In this document: in pieces, positions 6,622-11,642 of the stretch
Layout: each line of letters starts with the position of its first letter
Numbering within the stretch: position 1 is the first letter of the stretch
NCBI GenBank assembly: GCA_964388785.1
Contig: CAYMBX010000033.1
Span: 1 to 11,642, forward strand
Length of the DNA: 11,642 nucleotides
From: VGKU01 sp964388785
GTDB lineage: Bacteria > Patescibacteriota > Patescibacteriia > UBA9934 > GWF2-40-263
Reading direction: 5' to 3'
The notes under the pieces: model-generated
What the model saw: the letters and a program-made list of their open reading frames with translations, nothing else
What the model was told of the DNA's origin: nothing
Database searches by the model: none
Program-made: the position numbers and the translations under genes

Positions 6622-8052
6622 ATGTCATCCAAATTTCCTTCGTTTATTTCGCTATTCCTCTTACTGTCCCTTGCAATTCCGCAAGTCGTTTTGGCTCAGT
6701 CTACAGAACAAGATGAGTCATGGTTTGATCCAAACGCACTTGCTTCGGACGAGCAGATGCTGGACATCTATTCTTCCTCAAAAGCGGAGATTGAAATCAT
6801 GCTGACGCGCGGAGCACTTGCCGATTTAATCACCCCTGACGTCCATGGAGTCATGCGAAGCGCGCTCGATATCATTTGGAATGCCTCGCAAGAATTTGGC
6901 CTCAATCCACGTTTTCTTCTTGTGTTGCTTCAGCGTGAACAAAGTTTGATTGAAGATGACTCACCTACACAGGACCAGCTCGATTGGGCAATGGGATACG
7001 CGGTCTGCGACTCCTGTTCCAAAACAGATCCAATTATTCAAAAATTCAAAGGGTTCGGTAAGCAGGTTCATTATGCGGCAAAACGCATTTATGAATCCTA
7101 TCTGCAGGATCTCAACTCACGTGGATACACGGAAACAGGTGTTGGACCCGGTCGTGTCGTGATGATTGACGACCAGATGGTCATTCCGGTTAATAAAGCG
7201 ACATCGGTTCTTTATACATACACGCCACATCTTCACGGCAACAAAAACTTCGTCAAAATCTGGAACAGATGGTTCGATGCCAGGTATGTTGGAGGTTCGC
7301 TGTTGCAAGATAAGACCACCGGTGGCATTTGGCTGATTCAATCGGGAACGCGACGTCCGATCACCTCTCGTGCAGCGTTCCATTCACGCTTTAACCCACA
7401 AAACGTGGTGCAAGTCGGGCCAAGTACACTCGAACAATACCCAATCGGAACACCCATCCAATTTCCGAATTATTCCCTTCTACGTTCACCGGGCGGAACG
7501 GTCTATTTGCTTGTTGACGACACACGACGCGGATTTACCTCTCAAGAAGCGTTTCGCGCGCTCGGATTCTCTTCCGACGAAATCGTTGATGCCGCGTGGG
7601 AAGATTTGAATCTCTATACGGAAATCGATCCGATCACGACAGAAACGGTGTATCCGCAAGGGACCCTCCTTCAAAACAAGGCAAATGGTGGGGTGTATTT
7701 TGTCCGCAATGGAACGAAGCATCCGATCATGTCGCGCGAAATTCTTTTTGCCAATTTTCCCGAACCGACGATCATACCTGTCGAATCGGCCGACTTAGAA
7801 GCCTATGCAACCGGCAGCCCTCTTCCCTTTCCTGATGGGACATTAATCTCTGTACAAAATGAACCGGATGTCTATATTGTCACCGAAGGCATGCGAAGAC
7901 CGATTGCGGATGAAGACACGTTTATTTCGTACGGATGGCAGTGGGAACAAATCGTTCAAACCTCTGCGCGGGCGGTTTCAATCCATCCAGTCGGAGAGTC
8001 TTTGCGTCTGATTCAGGAAGAGTCTGACAACGTACAAATCACCGGCTTATGA
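6622..8052 (+). CDS. Secreted lysozyme-like protein with four C-terminal repeats
   Basis: A 476-residue exported protein. Residues 1-25 are a signal peptide (cleavage near VLA/Q). Residues about 70-220 resemble a lysozyme-fold domain seen in many secreted actinobacterial and CPR proteins: FLLVLLQREQSLI (98-110, E106 as candidate catalytic acid), a D-W-A-M-G-Y-A block with CDSC (129-132, possible disulphide), GFGKQVHYAAKRI and VLYTYTPH. Residues 223-461 hold four diverged repeats of about 58 residues, each with G-(S/T)-L-(L/I), a VY/IW-(L/F/I)-V core, G-(T/M)-(R/K)-R/H-P-I, and a downstream LxxY-type turn; these are probable wall or surface binding units. It likely cuts or binds peptidoglycan outside the cell. 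The ATG is 11 bases after clpB, and the stop overlaps the next start as ATGA. Enzymatic activity is inferred from the motif, not certain. Confidence 0.75.
   Translation: MSSKFPSFISLFLLLSLAIPQVVLAQSTEQDESWFDPNALASDEQMLDIYSSSKAEIEIMLTRGALADLITPDVHGVMRSALDIIWNASQEFGLNPRFLLVLLQREQSLIEDDSPTQDQLDWAMGYAVCDSCSKTDPIIQKFKGFGKQVHYAAKRIYESYLQDLNSRGYTETGVGPGRVVMIDDQMVIPVNKATSVLYTYTPHLHGNKNFVKIWNRWFDARYVGGSLLQDKTTGGIWLIQSGTRRPITSRAAFHSRFNPQNVVQVGPSTLEQYPIGTPIQFPNYSLLRSPGGTVYLLVDDTRRGFTSQEAFRALGFSSDEIVDAAWEDLNLYTEIDPITTETVYPQGTLLQNKANGGVYFVRNGTKHPIMSREILFANFPEPTIIPVESADLEAYATGSPLPFPDGTLISVQNEPDVYIVTEGMRRPIADEDTFISYGWQWEQIVQTSARAVSIHPVGESLRLIQEESDNVQITGL
7288..8004 (+). repeat. Four tandem ~58-residue protein repeats
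   Basis: Within the lysozyme-like protein, units begin near residues 223 (GGSLLQ), 283 (NYSLLRS), 346 (QGTLLQN) and 405 (DGTLISV). Each carries a hydrophobic VY/IW strand, a G-T-R/K-x-P-I turn (RRPI, RRGF, KHPI, RRPI) and a closing P-rich strand. Units 1 and 3 look closest; unit 2 lacks the usual PI. The repeats are clear at the protein level, diverged at the DNA level. Confidence 0.75.
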
Positions 8053-8837
8053 TTTGTTTTGCTGCCTTTACTCCGCATTCACCTCTCTTGGTCGAACAGA
8101 TTGGGAAAGAGAACGTGAAATTTCTTCAGAAGACACGCGAGTCAATGCAAAAATTGACCGAAGCGTTTGCGCGAACAGAGCCGGAGGTTGTTTTTCTGAT
8201 CTCTGCACACAGCTTCATGCATGAAACAGCGTTTTCCATCAATCTCCATGATGAATACGCTATTGATTTTCGGGATTTTGGAGATCATTCCACCTCCGCA
8301 TATTTTGAGCCTGATCTTGAACTGATTTCTGCAATTCAGTTGAGCGCACGCACGTCAGAAATTCCATTTGTTTTAGAATCGTTTGCCTCGTTAGATTATG
8401 GAAGCGGTGTCCCACTTTCATTTCTCTCAAAAAAAAGAACATTCAAACTTGTGCCTATTTCGTACTGCGCGGCGGACCGAAAACAGCACATGGCCTTTGG
8501 ACGCATTCTCAAAGATGTTGCCATGCAAACGCACAAACGCGTCGCAATCATCGCTTCGGGTGATCTTGCACACACACTCACAACGGATGCGCCTATGGGA
8601 TATCGAAAAGAGGGTCAACAATTTGATGAGGCCGTCCAACGCTCGCTCGAACAATTTTCCGCTTCGACCTTATTGAATTTGCAAGAAAAAATCGTGATTC
8701 AATCCGAACAATGCGCCCTTCGCCCCCTTTTGATTTTGTTTGGTGTGCTTGAAAAAATGCAGATCAAACCAAAAATTCTCTCTTACGAAGCCCCGTTTGG
8801 GGTCGGATATCTAGTGGCACAATTTCAACTGCTATGA
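8049..8837 (+). CDS. MEMO/LigB-family (class III extradiol dioxygenase-like) protein
   Basis: A 262-residue stand-alone protein of the LigB superfamily, nearest in feel to the protein B part of AmmeMemoRadiSam systems. Visible signatures: TPHSPLL (H10), ISAHS (H54), IASGDLAH (H175) and the C-terminal YEAPFGVGYLVAQF (E247). H10, H54 and E247 match the usual Fe/metal ligand set, with H175 in the catalytic-base position. Odd point: the motif usually read as DHG-x-x-VPL is LDYGSGVPL here, with Y117 replacing the His. No AMMECR1 domain is fused and no radical SAM partner is nearby, so the substrate is unknown. It starts at the ATGA overlap with the lysozyme-like gene and ends in another ATGA overlap with the PriA gene, so it is tightly coupled to both. 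Family confident; reaction not. Confidence 0.82.
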   Translation: MICFAAFTPHSPLLVEQIGKENVKFLQKTRESMQKLTEAFARTEPEVVFLISAHSFMHETAFSINLHDEYAIDFRDFGDHSTSAYFEPDLELISAIQLSARTSEIPFVLESFASLDYGSGVPLSFLSKKRTFKLVPISYCAADRKQHMAFGRILKDVAMQTHKRVAIIASGDLAHTLTTDAPMGYRKEGQQFDEAVQRSLEQFSASTLLNLQEKIVIQSEQCALRPLLILFGVLEKMQIKPKILSYEAPFGVGYLVAQFQLL

Positions 8838-10648
8838 TCGCTGAAGTCTACCCACTCAGGAGGCTTTCACGATCGATGTCTGTTCTCGATTACCAAATTC
8901 CGTCTGATCTTTCTGTCATGCGCGGAGGACTCGTCCGAGTTCCCTTTCGACAAAAAACCATCTATGGAATTGTCCGCTGCATAAAAGAAAAGCCGCTACG
9001 TGGGATCCGATTGAAACCCGTCCTTTCCGTCATCGATGAAAGAGCGCTTACTGACAAAGAGCTCTCTTTTTTTGAGGCCGTCGCCTCTTCTGTGGTTCAA
9101 CCGGTTTCCAATATCCTGTACACGTATGTGCCCACACCCGTGAAATGGCGCGACGTCAAACCGCAGATTCCCCACACACCGATCGCACTGACGATCCCGC
9201 AACAAGAAGCTGCAACCGTTTCTCGTATCGCCACTCACCTCACAAAGCAGCGAAAAGCGTTCGCCACTTCTCCGGATCTTCGACGAAGCGCCGCGATCAT
9301 CAGCAGCTATCTACTTCTTTCAAAACCGCAAAAGTCGATGATCGTTTGTCCACACATTCACGACGTCAAACGACTTGCCCGCACACTTGATAAACAACAA
9401 CCGTTCGTCGTCACGGGTGAAGAATCACGTGGCGAACGTGCCCGCGTGTGGCGAGCCTTTCGTTCACTTCCGAACCGCATGCTCATCACGACGCGTGCAG
9501 GAATGTTGTATGCAAACGAATCTGTTGAAACCATTTTCGTGATACGGTCCGGACATCCAGACCATGTTTTGCACGATCGAAACCCTCGTTTAGACACACG
9601 GAGCGTTCTCCAGCTTTTTTCCGAGATGATGTTCTCTCGTTTGTACTTTCTTGATGTACACCCACGTCCGGAAGATTTGGAATTTTTTGGACGAGAATCG
9701 CTTTTGACGTATCCGCTCAACGACTTGCCCCAATTTATCGATACCGAACGCGAACGTCCGGCTTCCGCCCATCCCGTCCTCACCTCCTCCTGTCTCAGCG
9801 CAATCGAACAAACGGTTGCTCGACAGGAACGCGTCCTGCTTATTTACAATCAAAAAGGATACGCGCATCGACTCAGGTGTACGCACTGTCGTGAACCGGT
9901 CGCTTGTGAGCAGTGTCGTCATCCGGTACGGCTTGATCGGACTGTGGTCCGGTGCATACACTGCACGTTCACAGGCCCCATACCACTCACATGCAATTCC
10001 TGTCATCACAACACCCTCACGGCACGCGGATATGGTATCGATCGCATCGCCGATGCCGTTGCACAGCTCTTTCCGACTGCGAGCTACCAAATCATCGACC
10101 AAAAACGTACAGAATCCCCCACAGCTCAAATTATTCTCGCCACCCGACTTTTTTTGGAACAATTGTTCGATCCGTTCCAAAAGAATACGTTTGGCATCGT
10201 CATCCATCTTGATCCGGATACGGCCCTTTTCTCTCCCGACGTACGAGCATCCCATCGGGCTGTGTGGTCACTCGCAGAGTGGAGAGGACTCGCGCATGCG
10301 TTTCAAGCCCCGTTTCTCGTTCAAACATCCGAACCCGATTGGTTTGCGACGCGCTTGCTCAATCCAGAACAAAGCGTGTGTGACGAACTTGACCAACGTC
10401 GCATCTATGGTCAACCACCCTGTACTCGATGGGTCACGGTCCGATTGGAAGAACCCGAAACTCGCAAACGCGAAATGGAACTCCAAATACTGAAAGACTC
10501 TCTTCAGCGTCTGCCACATATATCGACCTCTGCCATGGAAAAAACATTACTCGTCAAGTTTCCGGCGGCGTCGGAAAAACAGGTTCTTGATCTCTTTTCA
10601 GCGCTTGACGATCGATATATCATTGACATGAATGCTTATCATGGGTAA
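8834..10648 (+). CDS. priA: PriA homologue with degenerate helicase motifs
   Basis: A 604-residue protein, shorter than typical PriA of about 730, the replication-restart factor that recognises forks and loads the primosome. Seen: an N-terminal 3'-DNA-binding domain (about 1-100; VLDYQIP, GGLVRVPF, YGIVR); a zinc module with all eight cysteines (349, 352, 358, 361, 374, 377, 387, 390) after the NQKGYAHRLRC stretch; and a PriA-like C-terminal domain. Lost: the Walker A position (about 143-153) reads FATSPDLRRSA, with no GKT; the DEEH box is RSGH (238-241); the SATPS region is DVHPRPE; the GTQM-KG motif is ATRLFLEQ (436-443); and QVAGRAGR is LAEWRGLAHA. So ATP-driven unwinding is unlikely, and a DNA/zinc scaffold role is inferred. 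Identity rests on the whole layout plus the following def and fmt genes. No frameshift or stop is present, so it is kept, not a decaying gene. Confidence 0.85.
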   Translation: MIAEVYPLRRLSRSMSVLDYQIPSDLSVMRGGLVRVPFRQKTIYGIVRCIKEKPLRGIRLKPVLSVIDERALTDKELSFFEAVASSVVQPVSNILYTYVPTPVKWRDVKPQIPHTPIALTIPQQEAATVSRIATHLTKQRKAFATSPDLRRSAAIISSYLLLSKPQKSMIVCPHIHDVKRLARTLDKQQPFVVTGEESRGERARVWRAFRSLPNRMLITTRAGMLYANESVETIFVIRSGHPDHVLHDRNPRLDTRSVLQLFSEMMFSRLYFLDVHPRPEDLEFFGRESLLTYPLNDLPQFIDTERERPASAHPVLTSSCLSAIEQTVARQERVLLIYNQKGYAHRLRCTHCREPVACEQCRHPVRLDRTVVRCIHCTFTGPIPLTCNSCHHNTLTARGYGIDRIADAVAQLFPTASYQIIDQKRTESPTAQIILATRLFLEQLFDPFQKNTFGIVIHLDPDTALFSPDVRASHRAVWSLAEWRGLAHAFQAPFLVQTSEPDWFATRLLNPEQSVCDELDQRRIYGQPPCTRWVTVRLEEPETRKREMELQILKDSLQRLPHISTSAMEKTLLVKFPAASEKQVLDLFSALDDRYIIDMNAYHG

Positions 10649-10662
10649 GATATCTGCTCACT

Positions 10663-11127
10663 ATGAATGTCCTTGCCGATCCAAATCCGGAATTGCGTAA
10701 ACGCTCAGAAGAAATTCCCGCCGTGGAGTTGGGAAACGAATTTTTGCGTTCACTTATCGAACAGTTGAAGCAAACCATGAAAGAGGAAAACGGCGTAGGA
10801 ATTGCCGCACCTCAAGTCGGTATTCACAAACGTTTGATCATTGTCGAAACGGAAGACGGACCTAAGGCGTTTATCAATCCACGAATTACCACCCGTTCCC
10901 TGCGAAAAATCGAAAGCGAGGAAGGTTGTCTGTCCGTTCCCGGAGTGTTTGGCATTGTTCGCCGTCATCGTTCGGTGACCGTTGAAGCGATTGATGAAAA
11001 TGGACACGAGGTTACGATCCGTGCCACCCAATTCCCCGCGATCGTTTTCCAACACGAGATTGACCATCTTGACGGCATTCTGTTTATCGACAAAGTCATT
11101 CGCTACACCACACATGCAAAAATGTAG
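10663..11127 (+). CDS. def: Peptide deformylase
   Basis: A 154-residue metalloenzyme that removes the N-formyl group from new proteins at the ribosome. All three family motifs are intact: GVGIAAPQVG (44-53), EGCLS (87-91, metal ligand C89) and QHEIDHLDG (130-138, ligands H131 and H135, catalytic E132). Length is normal, though the C-terminal tail is short. It starts 14 bases after the priA stop and precedes fmt, whose product adds the formyl group that this enzyme removes; def-fmt pairing is common. No Shine-Dalgarno site is seen. Highly secure call. Confidence 0.98.
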   Translation: MNVLADPNPELRKRSEEIPAVELGNEFLRSLIEQLKQTMKEENGVGIAAPQVGIHKRLIIVETEDGPKAFINPRITTRSLRKIESEEGCLSVPGVFGIVRRHRSVTVEAIDENGHEVTIRATQFPAIVFQHEIDHLDGILFIDKVIRYTTHAKM

Positions 11128-11136
11128 TCGGATCGT

Positions 11137-11642
11137 ATGAAACTTCTTTTTTTTGGAACACAAGATTGGGCTGCTGATTTTCTTACCCTCCTCATTCGGG
11201 ATGGTTTTTTTGAAATCGCGGGCGTCGTCACACAACCTGACAAACCAGCGGGAAGGAAGCGCCTGCTGGAACCATCTCCGGTGAAGCGCATCGCGCTCGC
11301 ACATAACCTTCGTCTCTTTCAACCAGAAACGCTAAAAGATTCATCTTTTCTTGAAACAATTCGTGCATGCGGCGCCGAAATTGCAGTGGTCATTGCCTAC
11401 GGCCGTATCCTGCCAAAAGCCCTCATTGCATCCGTCCCGAAAGGATTTGTGAATGTCCATCCGTCTCTGCTTCCGCGCTGGCGAGGCCCCTCTCCTGTCC
11501 AGGCAGCTATCGCCGCGGGAGAGAAAAATTCAGGTGTCACTGTCATGACCATTGATGAACAGATGGATCACGGCCCGATTTTGAGCCAATTGCTTTTGGA
11601 AATCGATCCGCACGAAACACCCGCGACCTTTATGCAAAAGGT
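11137..11642 (+). CDS. fmt: Methionyl-tRNA formyltransferase, 5' part only
   Basis: The first 168 codons of the enzyme that formylates initiator Met-tRNA using 10-formyl-THF; the gene runs off the right edge of the window (full proteins are about 310 residues). The start MKLLFFGTQDWAADFL, the TQPDKPAGR motif (32-40), VIAYGRILP (85-93) and the catalytic block NVHPSLLPRWRG (106-117) with N106, H108 and D144 match the family. It begins nine bases after the def stop. The ATG at 11137 is preceded by CGGATCGT, the same eight bases seen before the glycosyltransferase start. A run of eight T at codons 4-6 does not break the frame. Confidence 0.97.
   Translation, partial: MKLLFFGTQDWAADFLTLLIRDGFFEIAGVVTQPDKPAGRKRLLEPSPVKRIALAHNLRLFQPETLKDSSFLETIRACGAEIAVVIAYGRILPKALIASVPKGFVNVHPSLLPRWRGPSPVQAAIAAGEKNSGVTVMTIDEQMDHGPILSQLLLEIDPHETPATFMQK

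Noticed and set aside
9590..10255. Long minus-strand open frame (221 codons) and a plus-strand one at 9816-10493 inside priA
   Set aside because: Both lie wholly within the PriA frame, which has clear domain conservation. The translated products have no motif and no start context; they are shadow frames.
10750..11322. Minus-strand open frame of 190 codons across def and fmt
   Set aside because: Opposite to two highly conserved enzymes with intact motifs; its product looks random.
1..11642. CRISPR arrays, tRNA or rRNA genes, insertion sequences, att sites
   Set aside because: No regularly spaced repeats, RNA gene signatures, transposase motifs or terminal inverted repeats were seen; nearly all bases are in housekeeping genes.

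Overview
This window looks like a compact bacterial chromosome segment of moderate GC. About 97% of it is coding. Genes are separated by 15 bases or less, or overlap by a few bases, apart from one 86-base divergent control region. Gene content, very tight packing, absence of Shine-Dalgarno sites and a repeat-bearing wall-hydrolase-like protein suggest a Patescibacteria (CPR)-type organism, but this is inference. Gram-positive-like or Chloroflexi-like lineages are not excluded. TGA is used as a stop (both ATGA overlaps), so the TGA-recoding CPR lineages are unlikely.

Layout. On the minus strand, reading leftwards from 3845: a WecG/TagA/CpsF glycosyltransferase, gltX (glutamyl-tRNA synthetase), a secreted coiled-coil M23 peptidase of the EnvC/NlpD type, and a 70-residue two-helix membrane protein. 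On the plus strand, reading rightwards from 3932: clpB, a secreted lysozyme-like protein with four C-terminal repeats, a MEMO/LigB-family protein, a PriA homologue, def (peptide deformylase), and the first 168 codons of fmt (methionyl-tRNA formyltransferase), which runs off the window. The two sets diverge from 3846-3931. That region holds a perfect CIRCE operator (HrcA site) whose 9-base spacer contains the probable clpB -10 box.

Themes. The left operon joins wall-polymer synthesis and wall hydrolysis to a tRNA synthetase. The right operon starts with a heat-shock disaggregase and continues into wall, replication-restart and translation-initiation genes. priA-def-fmt is a classic bacterial order.

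Most notable: (1) the PriA homologue keeps all eight zinc-ligand cysteines but has lost the Walker A, DEEH and other helicase motifs, so it looks like a pseudohelicase; (2) ClpB carries an LGF tripeptide in the place where ClpA/ClpC carry their ClpP-binding loop; (3) clpB is controlled by CIRCE, which may also affect the left operon; (4) gltX is split only by an assembly artefact: 100 Ns flanked by an exact 55-base duplication, and collapsing it restores a 487-residue enzyme; (5) none of the ten genes has a normal ribosome-binding site.
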